A stretch of DNA of 64,000 nt from JAWPMT01 sp965229785 (GCA_965229785.1 CBDDJS010000001.1:5952001-6016000), one strand, 5' to 3'. Positions 45,550 to 55,231 are shown, counted from the stretch's first letter. Numbers and translations are program-made. The notes: generated by a model from the letters alone, not told the origin.

Positions 45550-47442
45550 TTAATTCGAAGCTATTTCAACACTTCGTTTGATGAAATTAGTCAGGCTTTC
45601 ACCATCCAACATTCCCTGAGAAAGGAGTGCCAGGTCATAAGCTTGCTTGGCCAATGCCACTTTATCATCCTCATTCTCAGCATCAATGATCTTGCGTGTG
45701 ATCGCATGGTTTGCGTTGACAGCCACAGACAAATTCAATGGCATATCGCCAAACATCATGGGTCCGCCTCCACCAGTTGCCTGCATGTCTTTCATGCGTC
45801 GCATAAATTCTGGTAATGTTACAGAAACAGGCAGATCATCAGTTGCCATGGCCTCTACACTTACCATATTACTCGTGTTGTTGATCGCTTTTTCAAACAA
45901 CTCCTTGACGTTGGTCTTTTCGTCATCGCTAAGAACAGACTCTTGTGTTTCTCCCTTATCGATCAGTTTGTCGATCACATCCGAATCAACCCTTTTGAAC
46001 GTTACCTTTTCAAACTTCTGCTCTACATTCTGGATGAAATGACTGTCCAATACCTCATTCAATACCAGAACATCATAACCCCGCTTTTTCGCTGCATCAA
46101 TATAAGTATGCTGCTTCGCCTGATCGTTGGTGTATAAGAAAACAGTGGTTTCGTTTTTGTCTTCCTGAGTGGCTTTCACTTTTTCCTTGTATTCTTCGAT
46201 AGTGAAAAACTTCTCCTCGATGTTTTGTACAAGGACAAAATCTTTGGCCTTCTCCTGGAACTTCTCTTCAGAGATCAATCCGTATTTCACAAAGAGCCCA
46301 ATGTCATTCCATTTGTTTTCGTATCCTTCGCGATCTTTCTTGAACAGTTCGGCAAGTTTGTCCGCAACTTTCTTCGTGATGTACCCATTGATCTTTTTGA
46401 CGTTGCCATCTGCCTGTAGGAAACTACGAGAAACGTTCAATGGAATGTCTGGTGAATCGATGGTTCCGTGCAATAACTGCAGGAAATCCGGAACTACGTC
46501 CTTCACCTCATCGGTGATGAATACCTGACGAGAATACAGTTGGATCTTGTTCTTCTGAAGCTCAAAGTCCTTCTTCAGTTTAGGGAAGTACAGAATTCCC
46601 GTTAGATTGAAGGGATAATCCACGTTCAGGTGGATCCAGAACAAGGGATCTTCTGAGAATGGATACAGGTCCTTATAGAATTTCAGATAATCTTCGTCTT
46701 TCAGGTCGTTCGGAGACTTGGTCCAGATAGGCTCAGTATCATTGACCATGTTGTCCTTTTTGACCGTCTTGTATTTAGGTTTCCCTTCTTCATCCTGACC
46801 ATCCTCCACGCTTTCGTCTTTGGTGCCAAACCTGATGGGAACAGGCATGAATTTGGAGTATTTATCAAGGATGCCCTGAATTCTGTGATCTTCTAAGAAC
46901 TCCTCACTGTCATCCGCAATGTGGAGTGTGATCTCGGTTCCCCGGGTTTTCTTTTTTACCGCAGAAATTTCGAATTCCGTGCTGCCATCACAAACCCACT
47001 TGGCTCCTTCTGATCCGTCTTTATGTGAAAGGGTTTTGATCTCTACCTTCTTTGCCACCATGAACGCAGAATAAAAACCAAGCCCAAAATGACCAATGAT
47101 TTGCTGATCCTCGCCTTTGTCTTTGTACTGCTCCAGGAATTCAGTTGCTCCGGAGAAGGCGATCTGATTGATGTATTTTTTGATCTCATCGGCAGTCATT
47201 CCGATGCCTTTATCGATGATCTTGATGGTCTTTTTGTCTTTGTCGACTTTAACATCAATGGTCAGATTACCCAACTCACCCTGATATTCACCAAGGGAGG
47301 CGAGGCGCTTAATTTTTTGCGTGGCGTCGACGGCATTGGAAACCAGCTCCCTTAAGAATATTTCGTGATCGGAATAGAGGAATTTCTTGATGATCGGAAA
47401 GATATTTTCCGTGTGTATAGAAATCGAACCTTTTTCTTTCAT
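45550..47442 (-). CDS. htpG: Molecular chaperone HtpG (Hsp90)
   Basis: 630 aa, the usual length. N-terminal ATPase blocks: FLRELVSNAVDATQKI, IKIIDKGIGMTADE and IGHFGLGFYSAFMVA. The middle domain has LNVSRSFLQADGNVKKI. The C-terminus carries the dimerisation domain. It is a cytoplasmic ATP-driven chaperone of the heat-shock response. The bacterial charged linker region is short (EDGQDEEGKPKY). An inverted repeat upstream (47535-47549) may be its control site. Confidence 0.97.
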   Translation of the reverse strand: MKEKGSISIHTENIFPIIKKFLYSDHEIFLRELVSNAVDATQKIKRLASLGEYQGELGNLTIDVKVDKDKKTIKIIDKGIGMTADEIKKYINQIAFSGATEFLEQYKDKGEDQQIIGHFGLGFYSAFMVAKKVEIKTLSHKDGSEGAKWVCDGSTEFEISAVKKKTRGTEITLHIADDSEEFLEDHRIQGILDKYSKFMPVPIRFGTKDESVEDGQDEEGKPKYKTVKKDNMVNDTEPIWTKSPNDLKDEDYLKFYKDLYPFSEDPLFWIHLNVDYPFNLTGILYFPKLKKDFELQKNKIQLYSRQVFITDEVKDVVPDFLQLLHGTIDSPDIPLNVSRSFLQADGNVKKINGYITKKVADKLAELFKKDREGYENKWNDIGLFVKYGLISEEKFQEKAKDFVLVQNIEEKFFTIEEYKEKVKATQEDKNETTVFLYTNDQAKQHTYIDAAKKRGYDVLVLNEVLDSHFIQNVEQKFEKVTFKRVDSDVIDKLIDKGETQESVLSDDEKTNVKELFEKAINNTSNMVSVEAMATDDLPVSVTLPEFMRRMKDMQATGGGGPMMFGDMPLNLSVAVNANHAITRKIIDAENEDDKVALAKQAYDLALLSQGMLDGESLTNFIKRSVEIASN

Positions 47443-47534
47443 CGCTTTTGATTGGATTGCTTGAATTTGATTTGCTGCTCACCAAATACTGTTCCATCAA
47501 CGAAAAAGTGACTTTTTGTCAGTTGTTAACGGCA

Positions 47535-47549
47535 TTGTCAGAATGACAA
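47535..47549. promoter_or_regulatory. Candidate operator upstream of htpG
   Basis: TTGTCA GAA TGACAA is a perfect 6-bp inverted repeat with a 3-nt centre, 93 nt upstream of the htpG ATG. Its symmetry and place suggest a repressor or sigma-factor site for the heat-shock gene. It is not a CIRCE element. Confidence 0.4.
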
Positions 47550-47582
47550 AATGTCGAAAACCTGTTTTGTGGTTACAAAGTG

Positions 47583-47610
47583 ACTGGTTTGGGAGTTGAT
47601 TCAAACCAGT
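47583..47610. repeat. Perfect hairpin
   Basis: ACTGGTTTG, a 10-nt spacer and CAAACCAGT: a 9-bp perfect inverted repeat in the gap between htpG and the DUF4293 gene. No T run follows, so it is not a clear terminator. Confidence 0.6.
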
Positions 47611-47617
47611 ATTTACC

Positions 47618-47641
47618 CAAGTTTGTGTCTTCACAAACTTG
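47618..47641. repeat. Perfect hairpin
   Basis: CAAGTTTGTG, loop TCTT, CACAAACTTG: a 10-bp perfect stem, 7 nt after the previous hairpin. It may end the DUF4293 transcript or be part of a dispersed repeat. Confidence 0.6.
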
Positions 47642-47710
47642 CATAGAGGGAAGGCCTAAGGTTGTTTGAGAGAACTCAACCGATGGGACTGGAACAGGGT
47701 TTTGTATAAA

Positions 47711-48205
47711 CTACCTCAATCGATCGGCGCTTCTCACCAGGTTTTCATCTTTTCGGATAAACCGGTTAGCAATTGAATTACAAAGTAAGGCGACAATAGG
47801 CAGGTAAAATCCGATTTCGAAATCACCCTGAGCAGAAGGGTTTACCAGAACCTCAGCTTTCGAGATGTAAACAAAATAGCCCACCATAAATGATCCTGCA
47901 ATGACCAGGGAGTTAAGTGCTCCCAACTGAATCTGACGAAGCCTGTTTTTGTATTGAAATATGGAAAATAATGCGATTGCTGCTCCAACGAAAAGGAAGA
48001 TGGACAGGTAAAAGGTCTGTTTCACATTGATCAGTTCACCCCGAGAGCCATCTTCATTGATTTTTTCATAGCGAAGCTCATAGACATTGAGTTCCGCTCT
48101 TTCCAGCTTTTGCGTATCAGTTTCAGACCACAAAGGGAAAAACAAAGCGGCAACCAATAAAATGGCAGCAACAAGCAGAAGTACGGATTGGACTCGCTGG
48201 ATCAT
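47711..48205 (-). CDS. DUF4293 membrane protein
   Basis: 164 aa with four transmembrane segments. The start MIQRVQSVLLLVAAILL, a first loop FFPLWSETDTQ and a final NRFIRKDENLVRSADRLR are the DUF4293 pattern seen only in Bacteroidota. It is an inner-membrane protein of unknown function and stands alone with hairpins on both sides. Confidence 0.9.
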   Translation of the reverse strand: MIQRVQSVLLLVAAILLVAALFFPLWSETDTQKLERAELNVYELRYEKINEDGSRGELINVKQTFYLSIFLFVGAAIALFSIFQYKNRLRQIQLGALNSLVIAGSFMVGYFVYISKAEVLVNPSAQGDFEIGFYLPIVALLCNSIANRFIRKDENLVRSADRLR

Positions 48206-48229
48206 GGGTTGTGATTTTTAAAAGGACTG

Positions 48230-48237
48230 CAAAATTA
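48230..48237 (-). promoter_or_regulatory. -7 promoter box for the DUF4293 gene
   Basis: TAATTTTG on the minus strand, a perfect TAnnTTTG, 25 nt before the ATG at 48205. 19 nt further upstream stands ATG instead of TTG. Confidence 0.45.
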
Positions 48238-48291
48238 TGGAATAGTGGGAAATTTTCATTGCAGGAGTTGAGAAGCTGAAGGGTAGAAGTC

Positions 48292-48310
48292 TGCAAACCT
48301 TAAGTTTGCA
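48292..48310. repeat. Hairpin before truA
   Basis: TGCAAAC, CTTAA, GTTTGCA: a 7-bp perfect stem directly upstream of the truA ATG at 48316. It shares the CAAAC/GTTTG core with the hairpin at 47618-47641. Confidence 0.5.
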
Positions 48311-48315
48311 CCCCG

Positions 48316-49059
48316 ATGCGGTTCTTTATCGATATTTCTTACAAAGGCACGGCCTACCATGGCTGGCAGGAGCAAAATAATGCGATCACAGTGCAACAGG
48401 TGATCAATGAGAAGCTTTCTCAATTGTTAAGAGCCGATACCAAATGCGTGGGTAGTGGAAGGACCGATACGGGAGTTCATGCGAAACAGCAGATCATACA
48501 TTTTGACGCAACGGATGAGATAGATACCGATCGGTTGCTTTATAAGTTAAATGCAGTACTTCCCGAAGACATTGCTGCCAATGAAATCCGGCAGGTCAGG
48601 GAGAATGCGCATACACGGTTCGACGCAACCAAAAGAAGCTACCAGTACTATTTACACACGAAGAAAACACCATTCAAAAAAGATCTATCCTACTTCTTTC
48701 CGCATGCACTGGATATCGGTCTCATCAATGAAGGATGCAAAATATTTAAACAATGGACTGATTTCGAGTCTTTTAGTAAAGTGAAGACGGAAGTGAATCA
48801 TTTCGATTGTGAGATCTTCGAAATTGAATGGAAGCGCGAATCGAATGACTACATTTTTTTTGTTTCGGCGAATCGTTTTCTTCGTGGAATGGTTAGAGCT
48901 ATGGTAGGCACTTTACTGGACATAGGAACAGGTAAACTGTCTCCGGACCAGTTGGTCACCATTTTGGAACAAAAGGATCGACGTGCAGCAAGCAGATCAG
49001 TCCCGCCTCAGGGGCTTTTTCTTTCGTCGGTGAATTATCCAAACGACATTTATCTATAG
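48316..49059 (+). CDS. truA: tRNA pseudouridine(38-40) synthase
   Basis: 247 aa. ISYKGTAYHGWQEQ and the catalytic block GSGRTDTGVHA (nucleophile Asp51) are TruA signatures, with FRARFDAT-like HTRFDATKRSYQYYL and RFLRGMVRAMVGTLLDIG in the C-terminal half. It modifies U38-U40 in the anticodon stem of many tRNAs. An ABC exporter follows after 4 nt with a TTG start. Confidence 0.95.
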   Translation: MRFFIDISYKGTAYHGWQEQNNAITVQQVINEKLSQLLRADTKCVGSGRTDTGVHAKQQIIHFDATDEIDTDRLLYKLNAVLPEDIAANEIRQVRENAHTRFDATKRSYQYYLHTKKTPFKKDLSYFFPHALDIGLINEGCKIFKQWTDFESFSKVKTEVNHFDCEIFEIEWKRESNDYIFFVSANRFLRGMVRAMVGTLLDIGTGKLSPDQLVTILEQKDRRAASRSVPPQGLFLSSVNYPNDIYL

Positions 49060-49063
49060 CATT

Positions 49064-50833
49064 TTGGAAAAAGAAAAAGCAGTAAGCGGCAATATTGTAG
49101 ATTTCAGGGTTCTCAGGCGACTATTCACCTTTGCCAGGCCCTACATGAAGCAATTCTATATCCTGGTATTTCTGACGATCTCCATGGCACTGGTCGTGCC
49201 ATTACGTCCTTACCTGATCCAATTGACCATTGATGATAAAATTGCTTCAGGAGATTATCAGGGAATGGTGACCATGATCATCATATTAGTCGTCCTCCTA
49301 ATCATACAATCTTTCATACAATATTTCCATACTTTTCTGTCGGGCTGGCTTGGCCAGTACATCATACGGGATTTGCGGATCAAGTTGTTTCGCCACCTTC
49401 AGAAACTCCGGTTGACCTTTTTCGATAATACACCTATTGGGAGATTGGTCACCAGAAATGTCTCGGACATAGAAACGTTGGCGGAGGTGTTCAGTCAGGG
49501 AATTGCCGCGATCATAGGGGATTTGTTGCAACTGATCGTGATCATGATTTTCATGTTCTACGTGGATTGGAAGCTGGCACTGATCAGTATGTCGACTATT
49601 CCTGTGATGGTAATTGCTACTTACATTTTCAAAGAAAAGATCAAAGCCTCCTTCAACGAAGTGCGGACAGCTGTCTCGAACCTTAATTCCTTTGTTCAGG
49701 AGCACGTGACGGGTATGAACATCGTGCAGATCTTCAATAGCGAAAAGGTTGAGCATGAGAAATTCAAGGAGATCAATGAAGAGCATCGCAAGGCGAACCT
49801 CAAGTCCGTGATGTACTACTCGGTGTATTACCCGGTTTCGGAAGTAATTCAAGCCATAGCCATCGGTCTTATCGTATGGTTCGGAGCGGGACAGGTAATT
49901 GCCGAGGAAGTGACGCTGGGTATACTGATTGCTTTTATCATGTACATCCAAATGTTTTTCAGACCGATCAGAATGATTGCAGACCGGTTCAATACACTGC
50001 AAATGGGCATCGTTTCCTCCAACCGGATTTTGGATCTCCTGGATAACGATGAATACATCCCAAATGAAGGGCGACATACAGTGGACCACTTGAAAGGAGA
50101 AGTAAATTTCAAGGATGTCTCGTTCGCATATAAAGAGGAAGACTGGGTATTAAGAGACATCAATTTCAAGGTTAATCAGGGTGAGACGCTGGCCATTGTT
50201 GGTGCTACCGGTGCGGGGAAATCGTCTATCATCAATTTGTTGAATCGTTTTTATGAAATAAATAAGGGTGAAATTGAGGTAGATGGTGTCAATGTCAAGG
50301 AATATGACCTGGATAATTTGAGAAGTCATATTGCTGTCGTATTGCAGGATGTTTTCCTTTTCTCAGATACGATTTACAATAACATTACCCTTAAAAATCC
50401 CGAGATCAGCAGACAGCAGGTGATTGAGGCTGCCGAATTAGTGGGTGCGCGTACATTTATCGAGCGGCTCCCAGGAGGATTCGATTACAATGTGATGGAG
50501 CGCGGAGCTACCTTATCCGTAGGTCAGCGGCAATTGATATCTTTTGTACGAGCCATGGTTTACGACCCCAAACTGATTGTTTTGGACGAAGCGACCTCCT
50601 CCGTGGACAGTGAAACGGAGGAATTGATACAGAAAGCGATCCAGAAGCTAATGTCAGGTCGTACTTCTATTGTCATTGCCCACCGATTATCAACGATTCA
50701 GAATGCCAACAACATCCTGGTGCTCGACAAGGGAGTGATTGTAGAAAGTGGTGACCATGAAGCGTTGCTTAAGCAAAAAGGTCACTATCATCAACTGCAT
50801 CAGATGCAGTATCGGGAAGTACTGGCAGGTTGA
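49064..50833 (+). CDS. ABC exporter, fused membrane and ATPase domains (MsbA/MdlB-like)
   Basis: 589 aa from TTG 49064, four bases after the truA stop; no ATG is nearby. Six transmembrane helices (about 35-320) with an FFDNTPIGRLVTRNVSD coupling region are followed by the ATPase: Walker A GATGAGKSS, Q-loop VLQDVFLFS, signature LSVGQRQL, Walker B LIVLDEATSSVD and His in IVIAHRLS. It is a homodimeric exporter of lipid or drug type; the cargo is unknown. A terminator lies just downstream. Confidence 0.92.
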   Translation: MEKEKAVSGNIVDFRVLRRLFTFARPYMKQFYILVFLTISMALVVPLRPYLIQLTIDDKIASGDYQGMVTMIIILVVLLIIQSFIQYFHTFLSGWLGQYIIRDLRIKLFRHLQKLRLTFFDNTPIGRLVTRNVSDIETLAEVFSQGIAAIIGDLLQLIVIMIFMFYVDWKLALISMSTIPVMVIATYIFKEKIKASFNEVRTAVSNLNSFVQEHVTGMNIVQIFNSEKVEHEKFKEINEEHRKANLKSVMYYSVYYPVSEVIQAIAIGLIVWFGAGQVIAEEVTLGILIAFIMYIQMFFRPIRMIADRFNTLQMGIVSSNRILDLLDNDEYIPNEGRHTVDHLKGEVNFKDVSFAYKEEDWVLRDINFKVNQGETLAIVGATGAGKSSIINLLNRFYEINKGEIEVDGVNVKEYDLDNLRSHIAVVLQDVFLFSDTIYNNITLKNPEISRQQVIEAAELVGARTFIERLPGGFDYNVMERGATLSVGQRQLISFVRAMVYDPKLIVLDEATSSVDSETEELIQKAIQKLMSGRTSIVIAHRLSTIQNANNILVLDKGVIVESGDHEALLKQKGHYHQLHQMQYREVLAG

Positions 50834-50844
50834 TCGAAAAAAAG

Positions 50845-50870
50845 AAAGCCACCCTTTCGGATGGCTTTTT
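50845..50870 (+). terminator. Terminator between convergent genes
   Basis: AAAGCCACCC, loop TTTC, GGATGGCTTT with T run (one mismatch in the stem). A-rich on the other side, so it could serve both the exporter and the convergent lipoprotein gene. Confidence 0.75.
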
Positions 50871-50894
50871 CCTAACCAATTCTAAAATAATATT

Positions 50895-51680
50895 TTATTG
50901 TGCTGATCTGCGTTCGTAGCTAAATCCGCCACCGGTTCCGGAATTGCCTTCACTCCACGTAGAGAATTTGATGTCGATATAAACGTCATCAGTGATCAAA
51001 TGAAGCACCAGATCTTTTCCAACGATCTCTTTGGGTTGGATGGTGGCCCGTAGTTTATCGAAAGTCAGGTTTGCGATACCATCTGCAGTCGTACCTAATG
51101 CCCACTCTGTATCCTCCGGACTGTTATCTTTATCGAACATGGTCTCTACCGCTGCGTTATAGATTTGCCCTCCGGTGTTTCCTCGTGTGATCCATACATT
51201 GTCAGTAATGCGGTCCTGATTGGTCTCCTCATCAGGATCAGCTCCGTCTTCTTTCGTGAAGGTGATCATTTCGCCAGAATAGACAGTAAAACCTTCATTT
51301 ATGTTGATAGCATTTACTGTGATTTCAAAAGAAGCGTCCGCAGAAACAGATCCATTGGTAGCACGCACTGTACCCGTGATGGTCGGATTGCTGGCGGCCA
51401 TAAAAAGGGAAGCATCGGCAACTGTCAAAGCACCGGAAGTGGCATTGATGGCTACTGCTCCAACGGGAGTTTGAGATGTAATCTCAAAGGTCACTGAACC
51501 ACTGCTAGTGCTTGCCGTAACGGTTCCAAGGGAAGCTCCGTTTTCCGGGTTTTCGTCAATGCTTCCACTAAAATCAGAAATATCGACGGTGATGGCGGGT
51601 TCGGGATCGTCTTCGGAACATCCGAATCCGATCAACAAAATGCTCATGAATAGAGCGATTCTAATGTTTTTCGTTAACAT
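50895..51680 (-). CDS. Lipoprotein with cadherin-like repeat
   Basis: 261 aa from ATG 51680, which gives a signal peptide with lipobox GFGC (Cys21) and then SEDDPEP. The frame continues 40 codons upstream without signal character. Residues about 35-130 form a cadherin-like domain (ENPENGASLGTVTASTSSG, INATSGALTVADASLF, SFEITVNAI). The C-terminal 120 residues are of unknown family. It is probably surface-anchored and may bind glycans or protein. Confidence 0.75.
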   Translation of the reverse strand: MLTKNIRIALFMSILLIGFGCSEDDPEPAITVDISDFSGSIDENPENGASLGTVTASTSSGSVTFEITSQTPVGAVAINATSGALTVADASLFMAASNPTITGTVRATNGSVSADASFEITVNAININEGFTVYSGEMITFTKEDGADPDEETNQDRITDNVWITRGNTGGQIYNAAVETMFDKDNSPEDTEWALGTTADGIANLTFDKLRATIQPKEIVGKDLVLHLITDDVYIDIKFSTWSEGNSGTGGGFSYERRSAQ

Positions 51681-51861
51681 GTGGACATAGTCTTTAGTAT
51701 ACATTACAAGAAAGGAGTACTGAAAGTTTGCTGTAGGATAAAATAGATTTTTATTTGGATTTCCAGAAGCATGAAGAAGATTATTGTGTTTGGCTTTCAA
51801 AAATATCTTTCAAGTTGACTAAAATTCCGTTTATTTTGTGGATTGCAACATTTAACCCCCT

Positions 51862-52803
51862 ATGAAGCGTATTCTCATCATTGGAGCCGGAGGCCAACTC
51901 GGTTCTGAATTAACCCTTGCCCTAAGAGAAAAATTTGGCGCTGATAATGTGTTGGCGACCGACATCAGGCCGCTTTCCGGATCATTACTGGGAGGCCCGA
52001 CCACCATGCTGGATGCCATGGATGCCAATGCGTTGAATAGTCTGATCGAGTCTTATGACATTGGTCAGATTTATCATTTGGCGGCTGTGTTGTCTGCAAA
52101 GGGTGAATCTTCCCCCAAATTTGCCTGGGACCTCAATATGAATTCTCTTTTGAATGTTTTGGAAGCAGGCCGCATCTATCATTTGAAAATCTATTGGCCT
52201 AGTTCAATTGCTGTTTTTGGTCCTGATACCCCTAAGGAACAAACACCTCAGTATACGATCATGAACCCTACTACGGTCTATGGGATCAGCAAATTGGCCG
52301 GTGAACAGTGGTGCGCATACTATCATGAAAAATATGGGGTTGATGTGAGAAGTCTTCGTTATCCAGGGTTGATCGGTTACAAGTCCAAACCCGGAGGAGG
52401 TACAACTGACTATGCGGTAGATATATTTTGGAAAGCCCTTCAGGGAGAAACTTTCAAGTGTTTCCTGACGGAGGGGACCAAACTTCCCATGATGTACATG
52501 AACGATGCAGTGAAAGGAACCATCGATTTGATGGAGGCACCTGTTGAATCAGTAAAAATTCGAACCAGTTACAACATGGGATCTATGTCGTTTAGTCCTC
52601 AGGAACTATATAACGCCATCGTGGCTCAGATCCCGGAATTCAAAATTGCTTACGAGCCTGATTTCAGACAAGACATAGCTGATAGCTGGCCCGATTCAAT
52701 TGATGATGCTGAGGCACGAAAGGACTGGAACTGGTCGCCGGAATTTGATCTGTATCGCATGACTCAGGACATACTGGCTCATCTAAATGTTGAGGTTGCC
52801 TGA
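51862..52803 (+). CDS. NAD-dependent epimerase/dehydratase, L-threonine 3-dehydrogenase-like
   Basis: 313 aa short-chain dehydrogenase. The NAD motif is GAGGQLGSE (9-17), the catalytic YGISK lies in TTVYGISKLAGEQW, and RYPGLIGYKSKPGGGTTDYAVDI is characteristic of the epimerase-type L-threonine 3-dehydrogenases, which convert threonine to 2-amino-3-ketobutyrate. No kbl gene is adjacent. Confidence 0.85.
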   Translation: MKRILIIGAGGQLGSELTLALREKFGADNVLATDIRPLSGSLLGGPTTMLDAMDANALNSLIESYDIGQIYHLAAVLSAKGESSPKFAWDLNMNSLLNVLEAGRIYHLKIYWPSSIAVFGPDTPKEQTPQYTIMNPTTVYGISKLAGEQWCAYYHEKYGVDVRSLRYPGLIGYKSKPGGGTTDYAVDIFWKALQGETFKCFLTEGTKLPMMYMNDAVKGTIDLMEAPVESVKIRTSYNMGSMSFSPQELYNAIVAQIPEFKIAYEPDFRQDIADSWPDSIDDAEARKDWNWSPEFDLYRMTQDILAHLNVEVA

Positions 52804-52864
52804 CCATTCAGACCGATCAAATCCTATTTTACACTATCTTGGTGCCGAGCAATAACCGGACTAC

Positions 52865-53650
52865 ATGGAAGAATATAATAACCTGATTCTCGAAAGAGAA
52901 GGTACACTGTTGACCATTACCATCAACCGCGAATCCAAATTAAACGCCCTTAATCAAGAGACACTGGCCGAATTAAAAGAGGCTTTTCAGGGGGTATATG
53001 AAGACCATGACATCCGTGGGGTCATTCTGACTGGTGCAGGGGAAAAGGCGTTTGTGGCTGGTGCGGATATCTCTGAATTTCAGGGTGTGAATGAAGTCAA
53101 CGGGCGTAAATTTTCAGAAGCAGGTCAGGAGATCTTCCAAATGATCGAAGAATGTCATACCCCGGTAATTGCTGTTGTAGGAGGTTTCGCTCTGGGCGGC
53201 GGTTGCGAATTGGCCATGGCCTGTCACATGCGTGTTGCGGCCAAAGCCGCAAAATTCGGCCAGCCGGAAGTAAATCTTGGTTTGATCCCCGGATATGGCG
53301 GAACACAGAGATTGACGCAACTGATCGGCAAGGGTAGGTCTTTGGAATATTCCATGACCGCTGACATGATCGATGCGGATACTGCATTGAATTGGGGTCT
53401 GGTCAACTATCTAGGGGAAGACAAAGTCGATGCGATGCAAATTGCTCAGGGATTGCTGGCAAAAATTGCTAAAAAGGCACCCATAGCGATTGAAATGGTG
53501 ATTGATTCAATCAATGCTTACTATAAAGATGGGGAAGACGGCTATCAGGCCGAAGCAAAAGCCTTTTCGAAATGCTGTGGTACTGAGGACTTCAAAGAAG
53601 GCGCTGCTGCATTCATAGAAAAGAGAAAGGCGAACTTTCAGGGCAAATAA
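52865..53650 (+). CDS. Enoyl-CoA hydratase/isomerase (crotonase family)
   Basis: 261 aa, full length. Oxyanion-hole blocks KAFVAGADISEF and GGFALGGGCELAMACHMRVA, and FGQPEVNLGLIPGYGGTQRL, hold both catalytic Glu residues. It is expected to hydrate trans-2-enoyl-CoA in fatty-acid or amino-acid breakdown. The flippase gene begins 3 nt later, although the two are functionally unrelated. Confidence 0.93.
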   Translation: MEEYNNLILEREGTLLTITINRESKLNALNQETLAELKEAFQGVYEDHDIRGVILTGAGEKAFVAGADISEFQGVNEVNGRKFSEAGQEIFQMIEECHTPVIAVVGGFALGGGCELAMACHMRVAAKAAKFGQPEVNLGLIPGYGGTQRLTQLIGKGRSLEYSMTADMIDADTALNWGLVNYLGEDKVDAMQIAQGLLAKIAKKAPIAIEMVIDSINAYYKDGEDGYQAEAKAFSKCCGTEDFKEGAAAFIEKRKANFQGK

Positions 53651-53653
53651 ATC

Positions 53654-55147
53654 ATGCTAAAAAAGCTACTCGGCGAGACAGCAATCTACGGATTGAGTAG
53701 CATTCTGGGTCGTACACTTAATTATGCGCTCGTCCCAATTCATTCCGGATACTTTGAGCCCAGCGAGTATGGGAAGTTTACGGAGTTGTATGCGTACATT
53801 GCTTTTCTTAATGTCATTTTCACATATGGCCTGGAAACATCCTTTTTCCGATTTGCTACAAAAGAGAAGGAAAAACTAACCCATTATTTCAATCTTACGC
53901 AGACTTCCATTGTACTTACGACCCTGATTGGTGGTTTAGCACTTTATTTCTCCAGTATGGGCATCGCCAATGCCTTAGGATACCCGGATCAGGTAAATGT
54001 GGTGAGATGGCTGGTGCTGATTTTATGTATCGATACGCTGGTTGCTATTCCTTTTGCAAGGCTTCGTCTATTAGGAAAAGCGCGGCAATTTGCGACTTTC
54101 AGAATTACCAGTATTCTCATCAATGTGGGTATAAATGCCTTTATATTTCTGCTTGTGCCTCGTTTACTGACCAGTGAATGGGTTTCATTAGAAGGCATTC
54201 GTTGGTTCTACAATCCGGAGTGGGGAATAGAATACGTATTTCTGGCTAACCTGATCGCTAATGGGTTTTTTCTGATCTTCTTCCTTCCTACCTGGCTCCA
54301 CTTTCGACTTTCCTTTTCAAAGGAAATGTTTAAGCCCGTACTAAAGTATGCCTTACCGATTATGGTATTGGGGTTAGCAGGTGTAACCAACGAAATGCTG
54401 TCGAGAGCACTTTTAAAGTACATTTTACCGGAGGGCTTCTATGAAGGGCGCACCAATATGGCGGCATTGGGCATTTTCGGGGCGACTTACAAGTTGTCCA
54501 TTTTCATGACATTGGCCGTCCAGGCCTTTAAATATGCGTATGAACCTTTTTTCTTCAAAAAGGCCAGTGATTCAGATTCAAAACAGATGAACAGTAAGGT
54601 GATGACCGGTTTCATTTATTTCACCTGTATAAGCTGGATATTGCTCACAATTATTTTACCAGAACTTGCTCCCGTTTTTTTGAGGAAGCCCGATTATCTG
54701 GAAGGCCTTTCCATTGTCCCGATCTTATTGGGCGGAGGTGTTTTTCTAGGCGTGTTTTATAATTTGTCTGTATGGTACAAACTCACGGATAATAATTGGC
54801 TTGGCGCCATGATCAGCATTGGGGGTGCATTGATCACCATTGTACTGAATATCGTATTGATACCCTTATGGGGTTATCATGGAAGTGCATGGGCAGCATT
54901 TTCCACATTTTTATGTATGAGTATCGCTAGTTACGTGATGGGCAGGAAGCATTATCCGATCCCATATGAAGTGGGAAAAAACCTGCTTTACCTGGGCGTG
55001 GCCTTCACGGGGGTTATGTTTATAACCTTTTACCCACTTACGGTTTCGATGCGTTATCTGATGGGAATATCATTCGTGATTCTTTACTTTTTTGTCGTTT
55101 TCCGGTTAGAGAATCTAAAAGATGTCTTGAATCTGCGTCGACTCTGA
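53654..55147 (+). CDS. Oligosaccharide flippase family protein (Wzx/MVF-like)
   Basis: 497 aa with about fourteen transmembrane segments. The start GETAIYGLSSILGRTLNYALVP and the HSGYFEPSEYGKFTELYAY block are typical of the Bacteroidota lipopolysaccharide-biosynthesis flippases that usually precede a TPR-DUF4292-EnvC run. It moves lipid-linked sugars across the inner membrane. The locus at 12557-34651 exports by ABC transporter, so this flippase serves another glycan or the lipid precursor of the cell envelope. Confidence 0.88.
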   Translation: MLKKLLGETAIYGLSSILGRTLNYALVPIHSGYFEPSEYGKFTELYAYIAFLNVIFTYGLETSFFRFATKEKEKLTHYFNLTQTSIVLTTLIGGLALYFSSMGIANALGYPDQVNVVRWLVLILCIDTLVAIPFARLRLLGKARQFATFRITSILINVGINAFIFLLVPRLLTSEWVSLEGIRWFYNPEWGIEYVFLANLIANGFFLIFFLPTWLHFRLSFSKEMFKPVLKYALPIMVLGLAGVTNEMLSRALLKYILPEGFYEGRTNMAALGIFGATYKLSIFMTLAVQAFKYAYEPFFFKKASDSDSKQMNSKVMTGFIYFTCISWILLTIILPELAPVFLRKPDYLEGLSIVPILLGGGVFLGVFYNLSVWYKLTDNNWLGAMISIGGALITIVLNIVLIPLWGYHGSAWAAFSTFLCMSIASYVMGRKHYPIPYEVGKNLLYLGVAFTGVMFITFYPLTVSMRYLMGISFVILYFFVVFRLENLKDVLNLRRL

Positions 55148-55231
55148 TAAATTTACAGCTTGCCAAAGAAACGTGTCAACTAAAAACGTCAAATGAACGT
55201 TAAGCAATAGTTGAAGTTTCAACACGCAGAT

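Noticed and set aside
45647..46042. 131-codon plus-strand frame inside htpG
   Set aside because: Antisense to a highly conserved gene and low-complexity; no independent support.
49298..50089. 263-codon minus-strand frame inside the exporter gene
   Set aside because: It is fully inside the secure ABC transporter frame, His/Asp-rich and without domains; a shadow of the coding strand.
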